A stretch of DNA of 64,000 bases, from assembly GCA_037039685.1 (NCBI GenBank), contig JAWNGF010000003.1:682001-746000 (forward strand). Direction: 5' to 3'. Made by a program: the position numbers and the translations under genes. Every line of letters begins with the position of its first letter. Positions within the stretch are counted from its first letter, which is position 1. The notes under the pieces are model-generated. The model did not search any database. It had not been told where the DNA came from and was given only the letters and a program-made list of their open reading frames with translations. The stretch is from Ceratobasidium sp. AG-K. Lineage: Eukaryota; Basidiomycota; Agaricomycetes; Cantharellales; Ceratobasidiaceae. This document shows, piece after piece, positions 23,018 through 35,100 of this stretch.

Positions 23018-24401
23018 ATGACCTCAGCGGCCTTTTTCTCACTTGGACATTTACTTTCTACAACTGACGTCATGGGCCAGACTGAGACGGACATAGATCC
23101 TCGGGACGACCCAGCTAATCGTAAGACTGACGCATGGAGAGGACTTGTACTAAATGACTAACTCCTGTACAGCTTTAAAATATATCCCAAAGACTAATCC
23201 TGCGGTCATCGCTGGTTTGCTCTACTTGGCTGTAGTAACTGCCTCTTTGATCTGGTCTCGCAAGCGTTGGGCGCGTTTTATGCTCACAGTCATCATCAGT
23301 GGCGCTCTATATGCGGGTGGCTTGTTTTTACGTATCCGTGAGTCCCACAATGCCCCACCAATCGCGCCACAGTCCACTGATGATGGGCTACCGTTTAGCA
23401 TTCGGAAATGACACGCACAACCTGGGTCTTTATATCTTTATGAATATGCTTACTGTTTTGTCCCCCTGCGGACTGATTGCTACCGTAAGTATAACGACGC
23501 ACTCAATAGCGGTTAGCTGACACATATTTTCGTAGGTATATATGCTCCTTGGACGCTTAGTCATACAGCTAAAAGCGGATGATTTATTGCTTGTTAGACC
23601 CCAAATCGTTACCAAGTTGTTCCTGGTATGTACTTCATTGCCCAGGCGTACGAAAGATCTATCTAATATTTGGACGGTCAATTCTGATCAGACCTCGGAT
23701 ATCGGTATGTGAACTTCAATTTATGCCTCCATAGCTAGATCTGACCCGCATACACCCTAGTTACGCTACTCATCCAGGCTAGTGGATGTGGTATGGCTGC
23801 AAGCAAAGACCTCAGTAAGATGGGCGGCAAGGTATGGATACCGAACGTTACTTAGTCTGTATACAGACTGACATCGTATCAGATCTTTTTGATCGGGTTG
23901 ATTATCCAACTCCTTTCATTCATCCTCTACATGGTTATTTTCGGTGTCTTTCTCCACAGGATGAGGACCCAGCGGCCAAAGGAGATCAAATTAGATTTTT
24001 CGAGGTCCGAATTTTTCAGTAATTGGGTCGCACTCGCCGGAGCCATGGTACTCAGCTGTATTGGTATACTGGTGAGCTCATATTATTGGACCATTATTAT
24101 CGCGACGTAATAAGTAAACGGCTGCACAGATTCGGTCTGTCTTCCGTACCATCGAAAATGCTGAAGGGCTCGATGGCTACCTTGCTACACACGAAGGTTA
24201 TTTCTACGTGCTCGACGTGCTGCCGTTGTTTGTAGCTATCGCGTGAGCACTATTTTTTATCATGGGCAGGGGGGAAATGTACTGATTCGCCTCCGCAGTG
24301 TGTTTGCGATTGCTTGGCCGCCTCTGTATTTCCCCACATACAAGCCCAGCGCTTCGACTGAAACATCGCACGAGATGGCCTCGGGGAGGTATTCCGTTTG
24401 A
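23018..24401 (+). CDS. RTA1-family seven-helix membrane protein, copy B
   Basis: Same family and probable role as copy A. The start at 23018 gives a hydrophobic N-terminus; the exon ends at DPRDDPAN and joins LKYIPKTNPAVIAGLLYL. Then KRWARFMLTVIISGALY, LSPCGLIATVYMLLGRLV, VTLLIQASGCGMAAS, FLIGLIIQLLSFILYMVI and the signature IRSVFRTIENAEGLDGYLAT with LDVLPLFVAIAVF. The tail is WPPLYFPTYKPSASTETSHE, ending at 24399-24401. About nine introns, intact frame. Its coding sequence is the closest match to the relic at 26798-27163. Confidence 0.82.
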
Positions 24402-24748
24402 GAATGGACTCGAAGAATATAGGAGAATGCGCAAATTGGTGTTTGCCGCGGACTTGATAGTTGACTAGGAGTTTGCACGTATAGATGTACAAATATTTTT
24501 TGCTTTATAATCTCAGCCAACCTCCGATACAGCTCTATGCTCAGCACGGCCACGGCGACCACGACTAGGACTAGGCTGTCCGCTTCCGCAATCTGCCTCA
24601 CACTCTCTAAAGGAAAGCTAGTTGGAGCGGGTTGCTTCATTCGCCACGCATGCCAAGCATTCATTATCAAAGCTATGATGGGTCATTGCGTTGGAAAGTG
24701 GCAAGTAAGCATATCGTGGTTATTTGACTTTGTTTGTCTGTGTTGTGG

Positions 24749-24799
24749 AACCCGCCTCGCGCGCGCATGCATGCCCCTGCCCCGCGCGATTGTATATAG
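24749..24799 (+). promoter_or_regulatory. Core promoter of RTA1 copy C, shared with copy E
   Basis: AACCCGCCTC followed by an alternating purine-pyrimidine run GCGCGCATGCATGCC and then TATATAG about 55 bp before the start codon. The same word order occurs upstream of the copy E gene. That shared block in fast-changing intergenic DNA suggests either recent duplication or a conserved control site. Confidence 0.45.
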
Positions 24800-24854
24800 T
24801 TACTATGAATCGCAGCATAGCTCGCTCATTCTCCATATCTTTCTTTTGTTTACC

Positions 24855-26256
24855 ATGTCGCTTCACGCCACAATCGGATTGCTGGCTTTTGCGGTGCGTG
24901 CCCTGGCACAGAATGAGGCTGAGACCAATCCTGCAGTCGAACCAAGGAATTGTGAGCGTAACCACTATATTAGCAAGCGAGTGCATAGCTCATCCTCCTA
25001 CAGTCCTGGGGTATATTCCTAGCATTCCTCTCGCAGTTGTATCCGGCGTTCTGTATTTTGCGTTGCCAGTTGCATGTCTTATTTGGTCCTTGAAACGTTG
25101 GGCACGCTTCATGCTTACTATCCTCATTGGCGGGGTGTTCTACTCAATAGGGCTATTCTTGCGCATTGGTGGGTTGCATTGTTAGTACAAATATGATTCT
25201 CCGTTGACGCACACGCGTTTAGCACTCGTGGATAATCCGGGCAGTCTGGGCTTGTATATTGTCACGAACATGTTTACCGTGTTGTCGCCTTGCGGATTTA
25301 TTGCTACCGTGAGCCTAAACTAATTATCCCTTATTTTCCTATTCAGCTAAGTATTGTTTTATGACTAGGTATACATGCTCCTTGGTCGACTGGCAGTGCA
25401 GCTGGATGCGGAAGAATTTTTGCTCATAAAACCGAGGATTGTCACCAAGTTATTTGTGGTACGGTACATGTGATTTCATGATCTAGGATCGATTGTTGAA
25501 ATATCTTGTTCCTATTAACCAACAGACCTCTGACATCGGTAAGTAACACACGCAAACACTCTAATCATAAAGAACAGGATTTCATTCAATTTTAACCCAG
25601 TGACACTTCTAATTCAAGCCAGTGGAGGCTCAATGTCCTCGATGAAGAGTCTCAACAAAATTGGCACCAAGGTACGATCAACCCTTACCCTTCAAGTAAA
25701 TTATCTCACGATATTGTAGATCTTCTTGATAGGTTTGATTGTTCAACTCATTTCATTTGCCATCTACATGGTTGTCTTCGCCATCTTTCTGTATCGCATG
25801 AAAACCAACCGCCCGAATGAATGCCAAATGAATTTCTCTGAGCGGGGATCCTTTGCTCATTGGACTGTGCTTGCATCAGCGATCTCAATTAGCTGCATTG
25901 GTATCCTCGTGAGTAGTTGTCCTTGCTAACGCCATACATGCGCACAAGCTCATTGTCGTTCAACCTTTATTCTCATAGATTAGGTCCGTATTCCGAACAA
26001 TCGAAAACGCACAGGGATTCCATGGATATCTTGCCACGCATGAAGTATACTTTTACGTTCTTGACACACTTCCTCTGTTCGTCGCCACATTGTGAGTAAT
26101 CTCTAGTTGATTGTGGGGCGCATGTCGAAGTACTGATTTATGGGATACAGTGTATTTATGATTGTATGGCCCCCAATGTATGTATCGGGGTACAAGTCCA
26201 TGGCTGCAACCTCAGCAGACACGGCCTTTGAGATGGGGGCTTCTGAGCCCAAATAG
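24855..26256 (+). CDS. RTA1-family seven-helix membrane protein, copy C
   Basis: Same family as copy A. It begins MSLHATIGLLAFAVRALAQ, a signal-peptide-like start nearly identical in plan to copy E. After an intron comes VLGYIPSIPLAVVSGVLYF, then KRWARFMLTILIGGVFYSIG, LSPCGFIATVYMLLGRLA, VTLLIQASGGSMSS, FLIGLIVQLISFAIYMVV and the signature IRSVFRTIENAQGFHGYLAT with LDTLPLFVATLVF. It ends WPPMYVSGYKSMAATSADTA and EMGASEPK (stop 26254-26256). Intact, about nine introns. Copies C and E share tail and start more with each other than with A, B or F, so they are the youngest duplicate pair. Confidence 0.84.
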
Positions 26257-26797
26257 GCGTTGATGTCGATTGCATATCGACTATCTCTCTCGAGGCGGAC
26301 CTGGATATTAGCTATAAGGGTTCTTTGTACTGTTCCGGGCATACTATTCATGTGAATCGAACTTTTTCGGGCACATAGCTATTCGATGATACCACTAGAA
26401 ACCACGCATGGAACTTGGGATAACCAATTGAATCGAATTGTATTGTCTTGTTTTTGCTTGTATCATGGAATTGGCCGAATGAGGTGATATCGACTTGGAG
26501 GCTTTTTCTCACCGGGAATCATTGACTTCATCTCTTGATAATACTGGATACTCCGCAAGTAACCCCTTCGCCTTCAAGTTTTTTGTTCTTCGAGTAGCCC
26601 GGGTTACTACAGCGAGTGTGATATATCTCGTTCGTACGTTCCATCTTGAAAGGAGTTGTCCTAGAGTGCACGGATGCATCCTGTGGCGTTTGCCCACACA
26701 CGTTTCGGATGGGTCGTAAGTCTCCATCGGACAAGCATAATACTACAGTTGTTACCGAAATCTATATGAACTGTATGCGCACGGTGAGCTCGGCAAC
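26257..26797. other. Intergenic
   Basis: No gene recognised. It may include further eroded RTA1 sequence just before the relic, but the match is too weak to claim. Confidence 0.35.
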
Positions 26798-27163
26798 GGG
26801 ACCAAGCGTTCAGGGTTGTGTATATGCCATGGCTGCAAACGGAGGGCACAGTAAGATGGATGGCAAGGTATGTTTATCCTATGCCATCATCTACATGGTT
26901 TTTTTCGGTGTCTTCGCCAATAGGATGAGAATTACTTCTAAATTTAGGTGCTTGAAATGTTGATATTATTGGTCATTATTGCGTGCGTTGTCATTTACCG
27001 AATAAGACCCAGGGGTTTTGTTGATTCGCCACGATATCGTGCTCGCGATTGCCTGATTACCACTGTATCTCTCCGTGTACAAGCCCATCGCTTCGACCGA
27101 GACAAAGTAGGATATGGGAAATTTCTTGGGGGATATTCCGCTGGAGTCAATATTACTGTTTGA
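26798..27163 (+). pseudogene. Decayed RTA1-family fragment
   Basis: Two blocks line up with the 3' half of copy B. The first (about 26815-26930) reads MAANGGHSKMDGK then IIYMVFFGVFANRMR, against MAASKDLSKMGGK and LYMVIFGVFLHRMR. The second (about 27030-27163) reads CLITTVSLRVQAHRFD in one frame, while the nucleotides match copy B's last exon WPPLY...YKPSASTET. Everything between, including the RSVFRTIE signature, is deleted, and frames and splice sites are broken. It is a relic, not a short gene. Confidence 0.7.
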
Positions 27164-27259
27164 TATCACTTGAGTAGCTAGACAAAATACAAGACTTGGT
27201 ATGATCGTGTTTAGCTGGGATTCAGAAACATCTTTAAATCTAGTTAACTAGCTGAATCG

Positions 27260-27513
27260 ATGAGATTTGCCACGTTTTATATCGTAACGCTCTGCGTATT
27301 ATCGATCCTGATGGGTGCAGCTGCGGGAATCGCGGTGGAAATGAATACGAGCCTTCCTCCGTATGTTAGAACTGGTATGCTTTAGTTAATGCAAATAACA
27401 CACCGCCTTGGTATGTAAACCTCCACCAATCCACGCCCATTGGTGATGTAGCTTGTCACTAAGAAGAATTTCCAGACGCGACAGTGTCCGCTCGACCTCC
27501 GGGTTGCACCTAA
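27260..27513 (+). CDS. Possible small secreted protein (50 residues)
   Basis: The exon at 27260-27374 encodes a Met-Arg start, a hydrophobic core typical of a signal peptide (residues 5-22) and an Ala-rich cleavage region, then VEMNTSLPPYVRT. A GT donor at 27375 and an AG acceptor at 27474-27475 join it in frame to 27476-27513, giving DATVSARPPGCT and a stop. The total is 153 nt. There is only one Cys after the signal, so it is not a typical cysteine-rich effector. It is not recognised as any family and could be chance. Confidence 0.3.
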
Positions 27514-27734
27514 CATACGCCGATTGCGATAAATGCACGACCTCCATCATCAAATGATGTTAAAAGAGACCCCAGATACTAGGTCATAGAATCTACAAAT
27601 ATCGGCTGGTGAATTGGCACCAGTCAATTTGCCATGGGTGCCAAGCTTTGGTTACAAGGCTGTGAGTTCGATCGAAGGATAGGCGCGTCGGAGGATCAGT
27701 GCCCAGCTCTTTAGCGTTGTTTGTCATTATTATG

Positions 27735-27803
27735 AAACCCGCCTTCCGCGCGTATGCATGCCATTGACTGCGCTATCTTCACCACACACAACCGTATATA
27801 TAG
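27735..27803 (+). promoter_or_regulatory. Core promoter of RTA1 copy E, shared with copy C
   Basis: AACCCGCCTTCCGCGCGTATG then CATGCC, followed by GTATATATAG at 27794-27803, about 55 bp before the start codon. It matches the copy C upstream block in word order and spacing. Confidence 0.45.
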
Positions 27804-27856
27804 CTCCTGTGGTTGCACCATGTTCACTCAGACTGCATATATTTCTTCAGTTCACC

Positions 27857-29255
27857 ATGTCACTACCTCTCGCGATAGGGCTGCTGGCTTCTGTGGCTCG
27901 TGCTCTGGCACAGACAGATCCTGAGGTTGGCATTGATCCTGCGAATGATCCCAGCAATCGTAAGCATAATTGCTGTCCAGGACATCAAACTTATAGCTTA
28001 TTCTTCAATAGCCTTGAGATATATCCCCAATGTCCCTCTCGCGGTCGTCTCCGGTATCCTTTACATGATCTTACCAATCGCATGCCTTGTCTGGGCCAGG
28101 AAGCGTTGGGCGCGTTTCATGCTTACTGTTCTCATTGGTGGAGTTTTCTATTCTCTAGGACTATTTCTGCGCATTGGTGAATTCTGGTATTTTTAACTTT
28201 CAACCTCGCAACTGAGATCTGGATGTTCAGTATTTGGGAAGAACACTCACAGTTTGGGATTATATGTCGTCATGAATTTGTTCACCGTGTTGTCTCCCTG
28301 CGGGTTTATTGCCACCGTGAGTTCGAGGTCATTTATATTCTACTCTAAACTCTCTGAAGCCGAGTTTATACATAGGTGTATATGCTCCTCGGTCGGTTGG
28401 CGGTGCGATTAAACGCAGAGGAATTCTTGCTCGTCAAGCCGAGGATTATCACCAAGCTATTTGTGGTGCGATATAGACTGCATACGAGTTGGATTTGTTT
28501 AACGAAAAACTGCCTTTTTATTGGGACAGACTTCTGACATTGGTAAGTGGGGTCTCCAAAAACATAGAAAATGGCATTCTAACTAACGTCAATTCAGTTA
28601 CTCTTCTGATCCAAGCTGGTGGGGGCTCGATGGCGACTAGCGAGAAGCTCAGTAAAACAGGCACCAAGGTATAAATTCACGTTGTTCACCTAGTGCACAC
28701 ACTTACCATAGCTCGTAGATATTCTTGACAGGGCTGATCATTCAACTTATTTCCTTTGTCGTCTACATGATTGTCTTTTCTGCCTTTTTATATCGGATGA
28801 AGGTCAACCGCCCGGATGAGTGCCGGATGAGCTTTTCTGAGCCTAGGTTCTACAAACACTGGACAATGCTTGCATCGGCTATTTCAATTAGCTGTATTGG
28901 CATTCTAGTGAGTACCTAACTTTGTCAACGTTGCGTGCATGCATGCGCTTCTCTTTGCTCAACGTTGTTTTCTCAAAGATCAGGTCGATATTCCGAACAG
29001 CAGAGAATGCACAGGGATTCCATGGGTACCTTGCCACGCATGAGGTATACTTTTACGTCCTTGATACACTTCCATTGTTCGTCGCAACTTTGTGAGTGTG
29101 TCTCGCAGATTGTGAAGCACGCATCGAAATTCTGATTCAATTAATGCAGTATATTTATCGTTGTATGGCCCCCAATGTACGTATCGGGGTACAAGTCCAT
29201 GTCTACAATGTCTACGGATACAGCCTACGAGATGGGAGCGTCTGGGCGGAGGTAG
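27857..29255 (+). CDS. RTA1-family seven-helix membrane protein, copy E
   Basis: Begins MSLPLAIGLLASVARALAQ, like copy C. After an intron comes LRYIPNVPLAVVSGILYM, then KRWARFMLTVLIGGVFYSLG, LSPCGFIATVYMLLGRLA, VTLLIQAGGGSMAT, FLTGLIIQLISFVVYMIV, MKVNRPDECRMSFSEP and the signature RSIFRTAENAQGFHGYLAT with LDTLPLFVATLVF-like sequence. It ends GYKSMSTMSTDTAYEMGASG, with the stop at 29253-29255. Intact. In the signature the usual Ile/Val-Glu is Ala-Glu, a small departure from the other copies. The role is as for copy A: a membrane exporter or sensor of lipids or toxic compounds. Confidence 0.83.
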
Positions 29256-29666
29256 GCACCAGACATTGCCTCATCACTGACTCTGCCACATGTTTGTGAA
29301 GCCTTTCTGTAATTTACTGCCCTGTTGTATAATGGACATCCTCGTGTTCGTATTCACCTCTTGATACTACTAGCGACCCATAGCAAATTTGAATTCTTGC
29401 CTCTAGTTTGTGCTCCGGTTCGGATGTACGCATATATCGTCAATTGACAGTGTGTCACTAGGAATCGGCGTGAATGTGTAGTCGCATCATATATAGGATA
29501 TTTGCCTATCACAAGGACGGTTGCAGGTATGTGGGGGTTGGAACATACGGGTTTGGAACGCCTCCCTGAAATATTCACGTGACTCAAACGCCAGAATTGG
29601 CGGCCTACATTTACACAATATCAAATACCAATGCTGTGACGGCACTATCGTTCCAGAACCTCCACG
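29256..29666. other. Intergenic
   Basis: No gene seen. It contains the promoter of the F-box gene that follows. Confidence 0.35.
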
Positions 29667-31688
29667 ATGAGCAATTTTATCAACCTCCCCGATGAAACGA
29701 TACTTGAAATAATAAGCTGGCTAGACCCACTTAGTATCTCTCGATCTCAACAGGTGATTGCCTGAACTCACCTGGCTTCCGATCTGCTAAATCCTACGGA
29801 TACGGCTGATATCTATCTAGGTCTGCCGCAAGCTTCACAAGCTAGTTCCAACTTCTCCTTATCTCGTCTATGTCCTTACGCTTCATTCGCTGGGTTATGC
29901 TCTTCCCCTGGTACCTCGACTCGATCTAACAATTGCCGAGTGCGTTGAGCTTCTATACGCACACAAAGTGACCTGGTCTTGTTTCGATAAAATCCCTATG
30001 GAGAAATACGACCTAAACCCCGCCCCCGGAGAAACATACAAGTATGCCGGGGGTGTATTTGCTCAAGGTCTAGGGCATGACTCGGAAAGACAGAATATGC
30101 ATTTCTATCAACTTTCGTCCAAAAACACAGGTGTCGAATTTAAAGAGTGGGCATTCTACGATCTAGACTGGAACGTACTCGAGTTTACGATGGATCCCGA
30201 CCAGAATCTCCTTGTATTTCTTCAGTTGCCACTTCCAGATCAAGTTTCTTTTGAATCGTTTGAATTTAATATTCATATTCGAACGCTAGACAATAACGAT
30301 GCGCATCCAGCAGCGCTACTACCCACGATCACTGGGGTCGTTAGACACGAGCCTACCCCGGAGGATGACGAGATGACTCCGGTCGAGTTTCTAGGCTTTA
30401 ATCTCGAGATTTCGGGCTCTTTATTAGCAGTTTTGCTTTCTGCTGGAAGCATAGGATCGTTGCCACCGCAGATCATAGTGTGGGACTGGCACAGAGGAGT
30501 GGAAGTAGCTGTGAGTAGCCTTACGTATGATCAATCCACATGGTACAATCTATTTACTTTAACCGACCCACTTCCCCCTTCCCTTTCCTAGCGCGTGCTT
30601 GCTGTGCATTCTCCCATTCCTTCCTTCACCTTGTTGTCTCAAGGCGCAATTCTTCTTACCCAGTATTTTCAGGAACGACGAGAAGTGACAAAGGATCCCC
30701 AATTCCTCGTCGGTGAAACATATGGCGCTCTTGTTGTCTATAGATTCAATCCTCTGGACGGCAACTTTGGTCTGGAAGCCTCGCCCCTCGGTCCGATCGC
30801 ATCGTTCAATCTCCCCCCACTAAATCCTCCACATGAGGGATCAAGGATATTCATCCTACCGACTCCGAGTATGGGATCTGGTGCCCACAATTCAACTAGG
30901 CCCAAGATCTACGACTTTCTGCCCCAAGCTCGCATCATCTGTCTGCAGGTTATGGTAAACAATGGTAATCAGAGCTCGCTAGAATACCAGAAGCCCGCTG
31001 GACTGCTCTATATACCCGTCAGCATATTCCTGAGCGCAGCTTGCAGCGACCATCAATCACATGTACAATTCGAGAACACGCTTCATGGTCCGATAATAAT
31101 GCCCTGGAATGAATGGGCACACCACACTTCCTGGCTCGATAGGTCTGGTTTCCGTCAAAGCAGCTACTGGGGCCCGACATACGGTCACCGGATTGTGTCT
31201 GCTTACGACAATGGAAGGCTCAGCGCATCCACGGAAGACTGGCTTTTGGCGCCGAACTTGGACTTGATCTTAGTCGATTTCAACCCGAGGCGTGTGCAAC
31301 AGAGACAACTAGTAGAGAAGGGGTTGAAGATGGGCACGACAGCACCATGGAGAGACAATGACCGAGAGAAGAGGGAACCGTGCGGCACTCTAGGTTATAG
31401 TATATTCTGTCAGGGGACAGCCTCCGCTCAGGCGCGATATGCAGGAACCTTACTTCAGAATATTGAAGGAGTCTGTTTGGCCGATGATGTAATAGCAGAC
31501 GACGAGCGTGGTAAGTGTATGCAACTGATTTTTCTGGCGCCTAATCTAAATCTCCCCTCTTGTGGCAGTGCTTGTGGTCAGAGCAGTAAGTGCCTTGTAT
31601 TGCAGCACGCAGCTTATCAACGTTCGCTCTTGTTATAATCTAGGAGGAGTTCCGTCAAGGGACATCTCTTTCGGTTTACACATGTTAG
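29667..31688 (+). CDS. F-box protein, family copy 3
   Basis: Exon 1 from 29667 reads MSNFINLPDETILEIISWLD, an F-box; an intron separates it from VCRKLHKLVPTSPYLVYVL. The second exon runs to IIVWDWHRGVEVA (about 30511), and the third to VIADDER (about 31511), with IASFNLPPLNPPHEGSR, IIMPWNEWAHHTSWLDR and DLILVDFNPRRVQQRQL. Two small final exons add VLVVRA and EEFRQGTSLSVYTC (stop 31686-31688). The domain order and splice positions match copies 1 and 2, so the whole gene was duplicated. Probable SCF substrate receptor with an unknown target. It follows directly after the RTA1 copy E gene, whereas copy 2 is followed by RTA1 copy A on the other strand. Confidence 0.72.
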
Positions 31689-32109
31689 CATGTGTGTGCC
31701 CGGTTTCATGGCGTTGCTCGCTCCTGGATATTTATTCATTTGGTTGAGTTGGCTATGGTGCGTGTTGCACCAACGCATGTCGCGCTTTGGCTCAATTTTG
31801 GCTATGAAACGCAGGTATGCCGTATCTCAGTCTCTGATACTTATGAGAGGAACGGGAATTCATGAGGAGACACCACATTTCCGTATGAAACGTATACCAG
31901 AATACTCCGCTCCTTTTGCTGAATGATAGTAGTATAAGTTGGACGTTACTAGATGGCTGCGGGCTAGTCATTGAATGTCTCTAAACCTCACTGAATACGG
32001 CGGCGCGGTGGTGTATCGCTTGCAATCGTCTGCAATATTGAAATTGTTCAACTATTCTCGAGGTGCATCCAAGGACTCAACCTTTCCTGGCCCTTCGCAA
32101 TTGCTTCGT
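31689..32109. other. Intergenic, between convergent genes
   Basis: 3' regions of the F-box gene and the Shoc1-like gene; nothing else recognised. Confidence 0.35.
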
Positions 32110-35100
32110 TTAGTGCGTTCTACCCAAGTAATTAGCACAACCCACAGGATGAAAAAATGGGCTCACGACTCTTCGCTCCCCAATTGAAGGGCCAAACACC
32201 TCGCTCCTCTCCTCCGCTGACATCAGTAGCAATTCGTCGATCGTCGTCTGGGCGAGAACCGTAATAGAGGAAAAGATGTTCATAGAAATGATGGACCCCA
32301 GTTCTTGTTCCTCCTACCAGTAGGATAGTTTAGAAAATAGCCCAACTAATAAATTAAGCAAGGGACACACCGTGCTCTCGTCATCTCCGATCCACTCTCT
32401 ACTCCCCCACACTTCGTCCGCGCCACTCCACTCCTTCACTGCTCGATCCACCGCCCCTCTAATCAGTAGCGCCTCCTCTCGCGGGGTACGCGCAATGCCC
32501 ACCCGCACGCTATGGGTCCCCAGGGATCCGTTGATCAGAGCTATGGTTCTGCGCAAGGAAGCCAGCGCTTTCCTCGCAGGGGGTGTAAATGGGTCCAGCT
32601 GAGATCCAATTTCCCTAGAAGTTCCACGCACACCTTGCATGTACGCTTCGAGTATAATTGCTACGTAGTCATATCCTTTCAATAAGCCTTGTACTAGCCT
32701 TGACAATGTTGGCACGGCATCGGGTGAAGGTAGGTCCGCTAGCGGGATTAACACTACCGCATTGGACGGGTCCAGGGAGAGGGAAGCCCCGTGCAGGGGT
32801 GGGGCTAAATTTTTCCATGATTCATCCAAGTCGGGAGAGGAACCAGATCGTTCGATGAGCCGAAGGTTGATACTGGGATGTTCGAGTTGGTGTACAAGGG
32901 CACGATGCTGCATAACTCGCATACTCGATAATACACAAAAGTGTGGGGGGATTTCCTCAGCATGAGCATCGTATGGAGCAAGCGTGAGCATAGAATGAAT
33001 ATCGGGTGGGATAGGATGAGGTCCCGGTTGCGCAATCCCCGGCTGAGAGTCGGCAGTTGGGGTCGAATCGCGAACAGGAGTTGCACTTGTCGCCAAAGTA
33101 TTCGGCACGGACCGGAAACTTGAATGAAGACCCCGATTGTGCATGAACGAGGCGAGCTTCCCCTGTGCTGAGTGTTTCGGCTGGAGGGCCTTCCACTTGA
33201 GTGGGTTGTCCTGATTCGTTTCGATAGTAGGAAGTACGAGAGATTGAGCATTATGAATGGGATGCGCGACTGTTTCATCGCGTAACGTCGAGATATTTTG
33301 CGTAGTGTATTCCGCCTGGATTGGAAGTTCAGGTCCATTAAGCATCTGGAGGTCTTCGTCAACGTTAACCGTATCCCGTATGATATCGGGGGAGCTGGGT
33401 CCTGAAACACGCCCGTATTCGTCAAGGAGGGAGTCTACTGGCACTAGTTCGCAATCCGTGTCCCGAGTCGCGAGTTCAAGGCCGTCTTGAGCTTCTTCAT
33501 CCCGTTCCGCGTCATTGTAGTGATGACACGGCTCCATTGTGTCGTCGGGGTTCCACGAGTGTAGTTTACGTCGATTGACCATCTTCTCCGACTCGAATGA
33601 GAGCGGAACAAATGACGCTTGAGTGAATGGGTCACGCTCCGGCCCCGACCCAGCGTCCAAATCCATACAGTCATCCAATCCATCGAAATCGCTCCAAGCT
33701 GGCTCATTCTCCGGCCCCTGAACTCCTCCGCACGGGGCCGTGCCCGGTGCGTCACGCTCGAGTGCACCCGGATCTAGCACACGCTCCACGCCTTCTGGTA
33801 TAAAAATCAGAACTTATACCCTTCACCAGCCAACTTACCCGCACGAGAAGCCCGCGTTCTCTCCCGTTTCGTTAAAATTGGCCTCTCTCTTGCTTGAGCC
33901 TTTTCAACCACACCCTGATCCTCCACGTCCATCCGCACTCTATCATCGACAAGTAGGCCTTGGTCTAATTCAGTTCGCAGCATCTTGATAGTATTTTTGG
34001 CCAATATTTTGGCCTCTGGATCGCAGACGGAACCGACTCGAGCGACTTGGTCATGCGTAGGGACAGATTCCCCTGGCATTGTGACCCTATACGAGATCTC
34101 ACAACAATAAGATGCATTGAGGATAAGCATGCGGTTACAAAGGCTTACCGCCATTCGAGCTCGAGTTGCAATGACTGTAACCCTCCAACGCGCCTCATTC
34201 CTAACTGGCTTGGCGCTTTACCGCTAGCTTCTCCATTTTTAGTAATCTCCGGTGATGATGCTAACAAATCGGATAGCTTGGTCGGCGTGGGGGGTCCAAC
34301 GACAGGGTGTTGATTTGGAGGCGGGAGATTGGGAACTAAACAGCTCGTTTCAATCAGCCCTTGGCATGTCAAGCCCCACCACGAATGTATAAAATCCTCA
34401 CCTTCCAACAAGAATGCATCTTTCTCGTCTAATTTCTCCTGCATCACATATTCGAGTGGGTCAACCCCAAGACCTTGAGTCAAATACCCAACCACGAGAT
34501 CGACCAACGTATCGTCGTCGGCTAATTGGTCTACGTCCGATGCTACAGTTGACCGGCTCGTCATGCGTCCAAGGGCACCTACGTCCACAGTATGTGGCTG
34601 CTTTGCTGTGATTTCGCCGCGGTGTACTCCTCCACCTTTGGACCCAATCCGACTAATTGTCCTAAAGGTTTTCTGGCTCAAGCTCCGAGAACCAGCTCGA
34701 CTCAGGACCCCAGCGGAAGGATCGTCCTCCAATTCGTCAACCTCTTCACCACTCACCTCCTCGTCACCAAGCTGTCCAGCCACCGAGTCACTCACCGCCG
34801 GAGAGGCAGGGGTAAATATGCTCGCAATAGGCGGGGCAGCGTGAACGGGCGGGCGAGTAGGAATAGGATGGTGCAGATGGGACACGAATTCCGCAAGGCT
34901 ACGACACTGTGAGCTGGGGACCAAGGTGCAAATGAAGTATACAAACGTACGTTACTGGCTCTTTTTTCGCAAACAGCCTTCTGCCGCGTTGCTGGTCCTT
35001 TGGGAAGAGTATTTCATCTAAAACGAGAATAAAATTCAGCTTCAAACCCTTGGAGTATTCTTAAGCTACTTGCCAAATTTGCTTATCCGTTCCGTACATG

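Noticed and set aside
27164..27259. Further RTA1-like sequence after the relic
   Set aside because: No alignment to any of the five copies could be seen beyond the relic's stop.
32110..32300. Treating 32314 as the end of the Shoc1-like gene
   Set aside because: A GT...AG intron just before that stop leads into a clear helix-hairpin-helix, so the gene ends at 32110.
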